Translations under genes and position numbers: made by a program
Assembly: GCA_013397935.1 (NCBI GenBank)
Contig: VZRN01004257.1
Location: forward strand, 129,972 to 193,971
From: Dasyornis broadbenti
Lineage: Eukaryota; Chordata; Aves; Passeriformes; Dasyornithidae
Length of the DNA stretch: 64,000 nucleotides
Direction: 5' to 3'
The notes under the pieces: generated by a model
What the model was told of the DNA's origin: nothing
What the model saw: the letters and a program-made list of their open reading frames with translations, nothing else
Database searches by the model: none
Part shown: one piece after another, positions 25,068 to 36,408 of the stretch
How the letters are laid out: the number at the start of each line of letters is the position of its first letter
Numbering within the stretch: the first letter of the stretch is position 1

Positions 25068-25153
25068 ATCTTTGTATATATCTATGTCTACATCTGTAGC
25101 TGTATCTATATATCGAGATCTATAGCTGTATCTATAATATATATAATATAAAA
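25068..25153. repeat. Degenerate TATC/TCTA microsatellite
   Basis: The sequence is built from imperfect GTATCTA, TATC and TCTG words and grades into (TA)n-like sequence at 25133-25153. It is likely an old, interrupted tetranucleotide repeat. Confidence 0.75.
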
Positions 25154-25311
25154 ATAGATTCTTTAGTAATCTCACTTGCACCCAGGATGCTCTGAGGTGG
25201 TTGAGCAGGGAAACAAGACGCTTCCTTGGGCTAGATCCACCTCATGTGGTTTTCCTGGAAATCTCTATGTCCTCAAAATTTGAGTGCTTGGTGCTTTAGA
25301 TCCCACATCCA

Positions 25312-25505
25312 TGCTGCCTCAGATGGAAAATGCCCCGGTGACTTCCACGTCCAGTCGTTTCTTGAGCATCTCCGAGCATGGGGACTCCACCACCTCCCTG
25401 GGCAGCCCCTTCCAAGGCCTGACCACATTTTCCAGGAAGGAATTCCTCCTGGTGTCCAACCTGAACCTCCCCCATCACATTTTGAGGCCGTGTCCTCTTG
25501 TCCTG
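25312..25505 (-). mobile_element. CR1 LINE internal 3' fragment (copy G)
   Basis: On the minus strand the piece reads, in order, a GAGGACACGGCCTCAAAATG block, a GGGGGAGGTTCAGGTTGG block, GGCTGCCCAGGGAGGTGGTG, GAGTCCCCATGC and CTCAAGAAACGACTGGACGT. These are the successive landmarks of the CR1 3' untranslated region in birds. The terminal CCTTCCAACC and ATTCTATG end is not seen beyond 25312, so both ends are missing. A 132-codon + frame that overlaps it is a shadow. Confidence 0.9.
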
Positions 25506-28500
25506 TTGACACAGAGAAAAACTTAAAAGTTAACTTCAGAAACAAAACCCCTGTCACTGATAAAAAGCCTTTACCTGCTTTAGATGTCTTGCTAGACTTG
25601 AGAAAGGCAAATGCAGAAAAGGTTGTCGTTAATTTTGGTTAATTAAATCTCTGCCAAGTGTTCAAAATGTCAGGCGCTGTCCACACCAGGCCTTTTGTTT
25701 CTGTGTCACTCGTGGCAGTGCGTGGCACAGCTGGCCGAGTTCCAGTGCTGGCAAGACCGAAAACTCAGGTTCCCTCTGGGCTCAAAACCCTCCAAAGACC
25801 ATTCCTGACATGACATAACCACAGCCGTGGCGATCTGGGGAGCCTGGAAGAACCCGTTTTGCTCACTTGGAAGCAGAGCAGCAGCGAGGACTCTGTGTGT
25901 TAAAACAAGGCTTAGAAAAACAGTTGGCGATTAAAGTGAAATGCAATCCCGCAGCCTCCACAGCAGCACGAACACGTGTTGTACAAGCAGAACAGAAATT
26001 GCTAAATAAACTCTGCAGCAGTCCCACTATTTAAAATGAATAGGATCCAGCACGAGGAGTGTTTCGTGCAGCTCCCACACAAAATCTCCCACTTGCCACA
26101 ATGTGCCCCTCATCTGGTTTGGTTTGGTTTGGTTTGCTGGATCCAAATGCCGTCAGTGCAATCGTCTGCCCAAGCTAAGAGCTCCTTTTCAAGCTCTGTG
26201 TGTCTGGCTTGGGGGCATTAAACATCCTACACCTCACCCAGGGCAGCTAACGGGGCTGGGCAACAAATTGCAAATTATCTTTCTCTTTTTGAAAACAATC
26301 CTTGCAAAGATTCAGTTGTCTTTGCACACTCAAAAGGAGTGACACTGGTCTTTATGAAAAGATCAGATCTTTAGGAGAATAAATCGGAGACTGTAATTCT
26401 ATAAATCAGAGACTATAAAGAGAATAATTCCAGACTATATCCTAGCCACTGTGTGCAAATGGAGCTGCCAGCTTCCAGGATTACCCCATTGCCTTGGCTG
26501 TCTCTGCAAGTATAACCTGCAGTGAGAAGTAATCAGGGGAATATGGAAAATTGAGAAAAAGGCACTGACTCTCTATGACTTCTGTGTACCCTGGAGAATT
26601 TTGGTTATGGATGGCACTACCACTACAGTAACTCAGGGAAATAACTGAAAAACAAACCTCAAGTTGTGTTCCAAGATCAACTGCCCTTTTTTGGTAGATA
26701 TTTCCAGTGATGTCTTTGTAGCTTTATTCATGATGCGCTTGGTCCCACTCAAACTGGATTATCTGACAGATACCGTGTGTTGAAAAATGTTTGAGTCACT
26801 CACAATTTGTGTGATCTTCAAGATCTAGGCTTCTCTCAGATTTAGGCTTCTGAAAAAATTCTTATTTTTCATCCAGTTTTTGAACTCATCCAGCATGAGG
26901 ATTCTTTGTGTGTATGTATGTATAGATATGATAGACAGACATTTTAGTACACTAAAAAAACGAAGGTGTGGAGAATTTGAAAGAACAAAATTGCCAACAT
27001 TTCCACAGCCTTCTTCCCTTTGCTTCTGCCTTGAAATTGTAAAGGATACTAGCAAAATAACATTAAAAAATAAATCTCCCTGCTTACTTTGTAAGAAAAA
27101 CAGAGACTCTGGAGTGCTGAGCTAGAAGGCTTCAGCACAGACCAGGATAAAAAGGCCGAAATCACTTAAACACTGAGATTTCTAAAAGCACTGTTCACCA
27201 GCCTTTCCAAAAATCATCAGGATAGCATTCAGAAGAAGTTACTCCTCATTTATTTATTTATTTTTGCTCTGCTCTTGTCACTGTTGCTCAGCCTTACCTC
27301 CAGCAGCGTTTGCAAGGTAAAGGTGAGCACAAGCGGAGGCGAGGCCGGGGATTGCCTGGCGGGGCTGCCCTGCGGCACAGCTGGCAGCCCTTCGGCTCAG
27401 CCCTGTGATGTGGTCACCCCTTCCTCTCCGAAGCAGCAGATTCCTGCTCCTGGGACGCGCCAAAATAAACAGCTGGGGTTTGAGAGGAATCCTTCTGTGA
27501 GAGTGCTTCATCGGATCCGAGCTGCTGGGGAGGAGGTGGGAGTCACCAAGGGGACACGGGGCACAGGAGGCAGGAAGCCACGGCAGGAATGATTTTTTTT
27601 TTTCCCCCTCCCGGTATATATTTTTGTAGGGGATTGGTATTTATTATGTGCTCATGTTGTATGTAACGGGAGATGCTGTGGCAAGAAGGCCGATCAGAAA
27701 GGGACAAATCCTGAGAGAGGAACGAGTGGTCCAAAACGTAGAAGAATTGCAAATTGGGAGAAAAACCACAGAAATGTTAAAGGACAGAAATGTAAATCCA
27801 TTACAGCCAAGCTAAAGTGGCAAAATAGGACAAATGAGGCCAAAAATACCAGAAGAACCCACACTTTTATGTGTTTTGGCAATTCTGCCTCTCACCTGGC
27901 TCTAACTGGAAAATGTAAACAAATATGAATTTAATAATAAAAAAGAGAAGCAAACATTGCAATGGAATTCCTCCACAAAAGGTTCATTTCATGCTTGGTA
28001 TATAAAACACAGCTCAGGTGTATCAGAAATTATTCAGCTATCACTAAATTTTGACAATGATGTTGATGGGATAATCCATGTTCAAAAATCCCCTGCCTCG
28101 CTGTCTAACTGCTAAATCTTCAATCTACTACAACAGTTCCTGTAAAATTTGAGATACCTGGCACCAAGAAAGTAACAGGGGACAAAGAATTTCCTCTCCT
28201 GATGCAAAATATTTGAAATCATGCAATACCTTTGTGTCACTCATAACACTCCATGCATTATCTTGCATTTCATTATCATAATTTATCAGCATTGTGCAGT
28301 CCAAGCATAGTTAAGCCACAAGTAATTTCTAATGGTTTTGTTGTTTTCTTTTTGCTCCTTTTTCTTTTTAAGAAGCATGCTCCTTTTATTTTCTTTTAAA
28401 AAATATATTGTTTGGCATGTTTTCAGGACAGGTATACTTTTCTTTCATTTTGCAGAAGACAGAGAAGTCAGATGAGTGGTGCCAAAAAGTTAGAAAACCC

Positions 28501-29627
28501 TCATTGGCTGGCAGTACAGGAAAATAAAAATATAAATCAGGTTTATCACTTGGAATTTTCATTATTATCACACAGAGTATGACAGGCATATTACTGCTGC
28601 ATAAAAGTGATAAATCTGAGGGCTTTTTCCTCTGTTCAAAGCCAAGAAATTCTAAATTTCCTCTTCATGAACCTTTATTCTTTCAGTCATTCTTCTTCCT
28701 TTGATTGGATATCATGTATTATTCTCCCAGACATATCCTTACTGCTCAGCTTCCAGCCTATTTTATTTGTTGCCATAGTTTTGTCCATAAATATTTGCCT
28801 TATCCATTTTTTATTTATAATTTTTTTTTCTCCCTGTTCCTGTTTGTGTCCTCGCTCCTTTCTTGCTCTTTCTGGTCTCCCTGCTCTGCTCCCCTCTAAC
28901 ATCTCTCTGTTTGAACCATTCACCCTTTCTATCCTTTGGGCAGAGCCCTTCAACGTCTGTGCACTTCTCCATTTGGGAGAAGGAAAGGAATTCTCTTTAT
29001 TACTTAGAACACATCAACTTATTAAAGATTTCCAGGAAAAATTCCCCACAGAAGCCGTGGCTTTTCCTTTGTCTCTCCTCAAAGTCACTGGACTGCCCTT
29101 CCCTATTTTTTTTTTTTTTTAACTCTTTATTTGAGTGAGCTACAAGCAATATCCTGAACAAAACAATGCTCCTGAGGTCCGTTTCCTACCCAGCAGCTAC
29201 GCAAACAATCCCCATCCATTTGCAATTCAAGGGCAATGACTGTACACTCAGCTATTTAAATAAGTATTTCGGTATTTAAAGGCCTTTCAGAGGTCCCTGA
29301 AGATCCGAGACACGGAGGGATGTCTGTAAAAACGAGACAAAAGCTACCACAAAGTGGATGGAGAGTTTAAAAGAACTCATTTGTGGGCAGGAAGAGTTTC
29401 CCCCTGTGGCCAGCATGAGCAGATTGACCCAGGCATCGCTCAGGATGTGCTGCTGTTCTGGGCCTTTTGGGGCTCCTTGTCACCACTGCTGTTCCAGCAG
29501 CAGCTGGATTGAGACACGACTTCAGACATTTAAAAGATTTGTTCTGCTCCGCAGGTGCTGCATGCCCAGCTGTCCTGGTTTCTTTCCATCCTGCAGGGAC
29601 GTCGTTTTTAAGTACATTTGCTCAGAA
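25506..29627. other. Unique non-coding DNA with small GC-rich patch and possible conserved element
   Basis: No gene is recognised. A (GGTTT)4 microsatellite lies at 26116-26135. A GC- and CpG-richer patch lies at 27300-27560. The stretch at 28190-28320 is dense in ATGCAAAAT, ATGCATTAT and TAATTT-like words resembling POU and homeodomain sites. A T-rich frame of 171 codons at 28607-29122 is compositional (see rejected items). T-runs lie at about 27592-27602 and 29106-29120. Confidence 0.45.
26116..26135. repeat. (GGTTT)4 microsatellite
   Basis: Four perfect GGTTT pentamers in a row. Confidence 0.9.
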
Positions 29628-29745
29628 TCATGGAATTGTAGAGTATCCTGGGCTGGAAAAGACCCACAAGGATCATCAAATCCAGCTCCTGGCCCTGCAC
29701 AGGCCACCCCAAGAATCCAGCCGTGTCTCTCAGAGCATTGTCCAA
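29628..29745 (-). mobile_element. CR1 LINE 3' end fragment (copy H)
   Basis: The + strand reads CAGAATCATGGAATTGTAGAG, GGGCTGGAAAAGACCCACA, AGGATCATCAAATCCAGCTC, CCTGCACAGGCCACCCCAA and TCTCAGAGCATTGTCCAA. In reverse complement this is the 3' end of a CR1 subfamily distinct from copies A-D. The repeat tail is present, so this is a genuine 3' end with a strongly truncated 5' side. The overlapping frames of 108-150 codons are repeat shadows. Confidence 0.9.
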
Positions 29746-32700
29746 AACACAAGAAGTTTAGTGATGATAATTCCAGCAGCTGTTCCTCCTTAATTGCACT
29801 CCTCAAGTAGGGTTGACTTCCCCCTCCCCACCCAGACTTTGGCAACATTTGAAAAGATAACAACTATTTACATAAACTTGTCTCCACGGGCCATTTCTCC
29901 AGCAAATAAAGGAGCTCATTAACGCATCATGGAGACACGGCTGTGTGCTTTGATTTCTTTTTTTTTTTTCCTAGGTACTCCACAAAGCTCTCCAACTCAT
30001 CCTTTCCCCCAAACTATTTTGTCAGAGATATTTAGCCCAGCCATGCGTTCATTCTTGTAAATGCCATCTGTTCCACAAACCGAACCCAGTGACCCTTTTG
30101 CAGGCCTTGCTGCTGGGAATGTGTTGCCTCCTGCACCTGCATCAGATCCTTGGATTGCAGTCAGCCCAGCTGCCATGATCCCCATAATTGTGCATCACAT
30201 CCCTCAGGAAGAGAAATCAAACCTGAAAAGTTCCATTGCAGTCAAGACGATTTCCAGCAACTCAGCTTTGTCAATGCCTAATCCCAACCTCCCTGCTCCC
30301 TGGCACGGGTTTTGCATGGAAATAGCAAATACCTCTGCCCTTTCCCTTCAGTAGCCACACTGAAACCAGTCCATTGCTTCACAGTTCCCTCACTGCTGTG
30401 CTTGGCATCCTGTCATCAAAACCTTCCTCTAGATCTCAGAAGAGTCAAAGGATAAAGGCAATACAAAACTGGAAGTTGGCCAACGAGGAAAACCTATTTG
30501 ATGAGCATTCATTTATTTCAGACCAGGCTGAAATAGGTCCCTGAAGGATGAGCTAATAAACCTTTGAAAGCGTCACCTTGCAGTCAGCTTGCTTTATTGT
30601 CAATAAGCCAAAGCTGGAATACAGAGCAGATTCTTAACAGCCATGGCACTGATTTAAACCATCATTAAACAGAGATTTAACTGGTGCTTGCCACCGCTTG
30701 GGCATGGGCGATATGTGTCGTTTCTTGCATTTTTATGAGGTTACGTAACATCAGGTTCATGTGGTTTGCCTGATGCTGGTACAAAACACAGCTCAGGAGG
30801 ATGCAGCACAAAATCTGGTCCGCAGATGCTTGATCTTGCATTTCTTAGCGAGCGTGGGTTTTTATGCACGAGTGGAAGGAGGTGGTAGTTTCAAAGATTC
30901 CTCCGCTGCTGATCAGGTTTACTGCAAATTACAGAGTAATAATTCCACCACAGCCTTCTATCAAGGACAAATTATAATGAGAGACTCCATAATTAAAACT
31001 TTCTTCTGGCTAGTTGTAGGTGAAGCTACTGGCTTCTCTTCTTTTTAAGGTCACCTAATATTATCCAACTTTCATGTCTAAAGAGTTTTACCAGACCATT
31101 TGAAAAGAGGTTTTTCCATAGCATCCTTCCAAATGCCTTAGAATTCAAACCACATAATTCCAATTTTTCTGAGATATTCTTGTCAAATGTATATATTCTG
31201 CTAGTCCCTGATAATGTCCACATTGTGGCAAAGACAGGCTTTTTAAAAGTTTGTTCATGCTCAGGAAAAATTTCTTAGACCTTTGCACTGCTGGTCCGTG
31301 TTGTGTCTGGGCACTGAACCACCGCAGAAATTCAACTTCATCCATCTTTCCAGTTCCTCTAGCACTTCTTTCAACAAAAGCAATTTTAGAAAGACATGAA
31401 CTTTTCAGAGCACCTGCCACTGCAGGTGGGACAAAGGATGATCTGAAAACACCGAGAGCAAGAGTTGGCATTAGGGAGGAAAAGAAATAGAAACCAGAGA
31501 TTGTGGTGGAGACAGAAAGTGGGATGTGGGCAAGTGAGGGCTCAAATGAGGTTTCTCCCAAAGAGTAAAAGGGAGAGGGGAGAAAGGCAGATATCTAAGA
31601 GTGGGGATTACTGAATTAGGATCCATTGGCCTAGGATGTGTCAGTCTGCGAGAGAATCTGGGGAACACAGGAAACAAGATTCTGGGATAACCGCTGAAAC
31701 AGAACTTCGCAACATCTTAATATTTTGGTATTTGTGCAACACAGTTTGAAGCTTCTGTAGGTAATTGTGTCAAGGCCCTGATATTACAGCAGTCCTGCAA
31801 GCCTCACCTCTGGTTTGGCCAGGGAAACAAAATCCTGACTTCAGGGAACTCCAGACTGCAAAGACACATGGCAAGGCTGTGTGGGTGTCAGATAAATCAG
31901 TTCCTAACAGATGAGCTCAAAGTCATCCCATCAGGTTAATGTCCCACTGAAGCCAGGGAGTCTGGTTGTATTTTAATGGTCAGATGTTAAACTTCAGGGC
32001 GCCGCCTAGATTTCTGTGTTACTGGCATTAGTCAAAAATTAAACCTTGGATTTTTTAGCAAAATGAGGGGCCATATTTTCACATTTTAATGTCAAACCTG
32101 TTGGAACTCATTCTGAGAATTTGAATGGCAAAATTGTTCCCTTCCAATCAAGAAATAGAGGCAACAACAAGTGATTCACACCCAGTTGTAAAGCTTCACA
32201 TTTCTGAGATTCACAATTGACCAAAATATATTTTCACAAAGTATCTGACAAAAAATTTTGAGTAAATAAGAGCATGCAGCCTGCAGAAACCCAGCTCTGC
32301 ACACATTGGCCATTCACAGCCAAAAGGAAGGCTGAAATAGCTCTTAAAATGATGAGGTTTTTTTCCTAATTCTCCCCGTTCTCCTGTATCCGAATGCGGT
32401 CAGATATGACAGCAAGGAGCCCCAATACAGATTATATTGTGTATATCCACAGTCAGAATATTTTCTTTCAGTCATTAACAATATTTTTAAACAGTGTCTT
32501 CATTGTATCCCCACAGCTGAATTATGGAAAGAACAAGTAACAAACACTGTGGAGCTATTGAATGCTGAGCTGTATTTTGGCTGCATGTATCCATTTTTTA
32601 ACATGCATCTCAAGCTGCCATCAATTCAAGCTGTATTTAATGCGAGTGTTCTTACCACACCAACCAAAAATAATGGGAAATTGAGGGGCAAATTTTATTC

Positions 32701-35700
32701 CTCAGAACAGAAGCCCAATGTGTCCCTTCGTTAGTTTGATCTCTAAATGCAAGCTCTGTATCCACTCAGATCAGGAAAAAATCCGGGTTATTCCTGCTTT
32801 CTGCTTTTCCTACAACTGCATTCCTACCTCCACACACATTCACTGGATGCAGACAGGGTCAAACATTAATAATTTTAGTTACATTTTGATTTCTCCTGTG
32901 AAAGCTGTCAGTATTTAGTGATAGCAGCACTCACAGTTCGCCAACATTTAAAAACACCCCTCTTTGTCCACAGCAATTATCAAGAACGAAGATTAAGCTG
33001 CAGAAGACACTTGCTGTAGTCCCGCAGAAGCAGCAAGTCGTCAGTTTGAGGTCAAACACCAAGTTAGAAGCGTTTCATTAAAATTTAACCTCTGCTTCTA
33101 ATCTGTCTCACGTGGGTTCGCAGGCGAGTCACGCACATCACCAGGGGAGCGATTTGAAGAAGCTTAAGTCATTGACCTGTAACCTGGGAATGACTTTGTG
33201 GGTAAAACATTGGCTTTCCTGGTTAAAAACCCCCAGAGGGCAGGGTTTGAGGGCAGGCAGGAGGGGAACGGCAATGCCGTTGTCATATCTGTCAGATGAG
33301 GGGCTGCAACTCTCTCAGCTTTGCGCTTAAAACACAAAATGTGCAGCAGGAACTGAGGCCATCCAGAGCTGCTGCGGCCAAAAACCCCAACCCAAACATC
33401 CCTGCGCTGTCAGGAGTCCAGAGGTTAAATGTGCTGTGGCCCAGCTATGAATGAAACTGCCTTTCTGCCCTTTCAGCTCTTATACCTGCACCTTGAAGAC
33501 CAGCGTTTTTGTAATTTTGCTGTGGCACCCAGACCACAGATCTGATATTCCATATTTCTTTTCAAAGGCCAGATAATTCAGTAGTTTATGGGAAAAGACT
33601 TGTGTTTGTCGGATAGCAAGAGAATACTTGGCACCTGTACATATTTTTCTCCTCTCTCCTCTCTCTCTGGTTGATTCATGGTTCAGCTAATTCAATTTAT
33701 ATTTCTTTTCAGGGAGTTCATATCCAAATTTAATATTCCTGATTGTGTCTCAAACTAGGCCCGATATATAGCTTTTTGCACACATTTTATTTCCTGGTGC
33801 CACGTGGGGAATTCCTGAAAAATTCCCCAAGACAGCCATTTCCAAGACGGAAACAGCTGTGGCTGCATCACACAAAACCCCTCACGAGTCTCATACACTG
33901 TTTGACGATATTAGTATTTTAAACTGAATTATTTCTAATAACACTGCATAAAGATTTTTTGGGGAAAAATATCCACTTGTTTGCACTAGCAGAGCAATTT
34001 TCATGACTTCTGCCGGCCAGCCCGTGCAGCAGCAGTCCATGAACTTTTTGCTAGTTCTTTACAAGATTGCTACATCTTTGGCTTCACAGACCTCTAAATA
34101 TAAAAGTAATTGTATTATCCACTGCCAGTGTTAATACAGCAGCCATAATTTACCATATTTCTTTCTCTGTATTAAAATTTGCGCACTTTTCCCGTGAGTT
34201 TTGCTGTGGTTTATTTTCATATTTGCCCACGGGCCTATTCTGCTTCTCTCTGTGCCTAGGAAATACCAGCTAAAACAAAATATCGCATCATCACGAGTGC
34301 TGTGAGCAGGAAATCAGCTATGTGGGTTAATGAAGACACTTGTCAGGGAAAACCAAAGCAATAAACTGGGTATCAGTCTATAAACTCTCAGAAATAAGAC
34401 TTTATAAAGCAGAGGACAGTTTGAAGGGAGCTGATGGATTGCAGCAGCCCACAAATGACTCCTGTGATCGGAGCCACAGGGGCACTGAGCACTGAAAATC
34501 AGTTTGGCAGAAATTAGGCTGAGAAAACACTGACGTTTCAGCCTCCCTTTGGTTGTGTAAAAGCTCTTCCTCTTAAATATCAGTGCGTTAAGGTGGTGGA
34601 ACAAAGAGACGGAAGGCAGAGAGAAGACGACGCCGTGTGTGAGCTGTTTGTTGATCTGCTTGGCTTTCTTTAGAAATGAATCTCCTCGAAGACTTCCCTG
34701 CAACCTCTTTGAAAACATAAGGCAGCGATTCCCTTCTCGTTAACAACACCCCAACAATGTTCCTGGGCGAATTCAGCTGTGCCCGGCCCACGAAAGCACC
34801 ATCAACCCTTCAGACTGTGCGCGATGACAAAGCTCCAGCAATGATCTGATAAGGCCCTCACTCCGAGGTTCTCTGGGGAAAACGAGTGCTTTGCTACTTT
34901 ATTTCACTAATTAAGCCCAAAACGTCCGTGTCCTGGCTGCTGGGTGGGCTGCCAAGATTCAGTGCTCTTCTTTTGTCAGCTCCCGACCTGCCACTGATGT
35001 CAGCTGCCTCAAGCAGCTGCCAAAAAAATCATAGGGCAGGGGGGACCCTGCCAGACACGCAGCATCCTTCCACTCCTCTGTCTGCTGTTTGCGACAGGGA
35101 AAAACAATCATTTAACTCTTTTATGTGTCCATCCCTTGCTGCTCTCCTTTTGTAAGATCAGTTCACATGCCAGTGATCTCCCAGCTGGTATTTTGTTCCT
35201 CTTCATCCTTACGGACGTGACTTTTCCGCAGGGTGGAACACCAGACTGACAGAATTTGCAGCAAGAATGGCAGATTTTTTTTCCCCCCCTACAAAACTGT
35301 GCTCCAGCACCCTTATCACAAACAAACAAATCCGATATCCTGGGAAAGACCATGTTTGACATGAGCAGAAGCTCATATAGATATATTCCCTGTAGCCATT
35401 TTCCTTCTGGAGATAAATCACCCAAATCTCTACAGTCCCACGGTAGGCTCAACTTTTGGAGAAAATCTCCATCTTTTAAAGAGATGCTGTTATATAATGA
35501 TCTCTGAACCTTCTAATGCAGATTCCAAGAAGATTACCTGAGTTTTCCAATAAAACAGAATCTAATTCGAAAGGTAACCAAGGTTTGATTATATTGTGGA
35601 ATTTGTGTTTGGTACCTTTGCTAAACCTGTCCAATAATTTTGCTTGGTCTGAGGCTATCAAAGAAAAAAATGCCTTTTTTTGATGGCGCTGATTTCTGAG

Positions 35701-36243
35701 AATGTATGATTCAAGTAACCAACACGTCTTTTTATGGAGATTCTAGCCTGGTAAACACATCTGCAGCTTTTGATGAACAAAGGAATAGAATAATTAAAGA
35801 AAAAAGTGGAATAAAGAGTTTTAATCCTTGAATTGCACAGATATCCTACATTTGGCAAGCAGTTTTAGGCTCCAGCCAAGATCTGATGACTGAGAAAGAT
35901 CTCTGTGTGAGTTTCATTAGTGGGAGGCCTTAGTCCTATAAATCCCCTGGTACTGACAGAAAACAAAACGACCCATGCTTGTTAAAAGGGATTGGAGTTG
36001 AAATATCTGAATCAGAGATAAATATTGGGAACCTAATTTGCCATCTTTTTGCTAAAAGCATAAATTCTATGCTCTGTCTTTTGTCTTTCAAGCAAGGAGG
36101 GTGCATCCAGCATCCCTGAACAAAATCCTTCCAAACCACAGCAAGATTTCCCTGGAATTAGAGATTGCTTGCTGGTGTAAGTAGTGAGCATATTCCCCTC
36201 CTTGATGTGTCTTGTGACAAAATGTACAAATTCCTTGGATGGG
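29746..36243. other. Unique non-coding DNA
   Basis: About 6.5 kb without a recognisable gene, RNA or transposon. T-runs lie at about 29958-29970 and 35275-35287. The stretch around 30530-30720 holds CCTTTGAA (TCF/LEF-like) and CTTTATTG (HOX-like) words and may be regulatory. The longest frames, 134-138 codons on minus at 31145-31561 and 34314-34718, lack domains and are not supported. Confidence 0.45.
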
Positions 36244-36361
36244 TGTCCCAGATCTGGCAGAGATAATGAATTTTCTCCTTGGTAGCTGGTCTGTTTCGGA
36301 TTTAGAAGGAGAAGAGTGTTGATAATGATGTTTTAGCTGCTGTCAGGGTTAAACCACGACA
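36244..36361 (-). mobile_element. Probable solo LTR remnant of an avian ERVL-type retrovirus
   Basis: On the minus strand the piece begins TGTCGTGGTTTAACCC and ends near GATCTGGGACA, giving the TG...CA ends of an LTR. The beginning (GGTTTAACCC followed by GCAGCTAAA) and the last ~50 bases (an AATCCGAAACAGACC stretch, then CAGCTACCAAGGAGAAAAT) both look like the ends of a common avian ERVL LTR family as I recall it. LTRs of that type are several hundred bases, so 118 bp implies a large internal deletion. No gag, pol or env sequence is nearby, so it is a solo LTR. A target-site duplication is not evident: the flanks are ATGGG and CTTGT. The family name needs alignment to a repeat library. Confidence 0.55.
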
Positions 36362-36363
36362 CT

Positions 36364-36408
36364 TGTCACTTCTAAAGCTGTCACCACAGAAGTTGTCACC
36401 TCCAAACT
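36364..36408. repeat. 15-bp imperfect minisatellite (3 copies)
   Basis: TGTCAC starts at 36364, 36379 and 36394, exactly 15 bases apart, each followed by a related nine-base segment. It lies just outside the presumed LTR 5' end. Confidence 0.75.

Noticed and set aside
28607..29122. 171-codon frame rich in F, L, I and S
   Set aside because: It sits on a pyrimidine-rich strand that rarely makes stops, and it ends in a T-run. It looks membrane-like only because of composition.
34314..34718. 134-codon minus-strand frame
   Set aside because: No domain recognised, and it overlaps other frames on the same strand. Probably chance.
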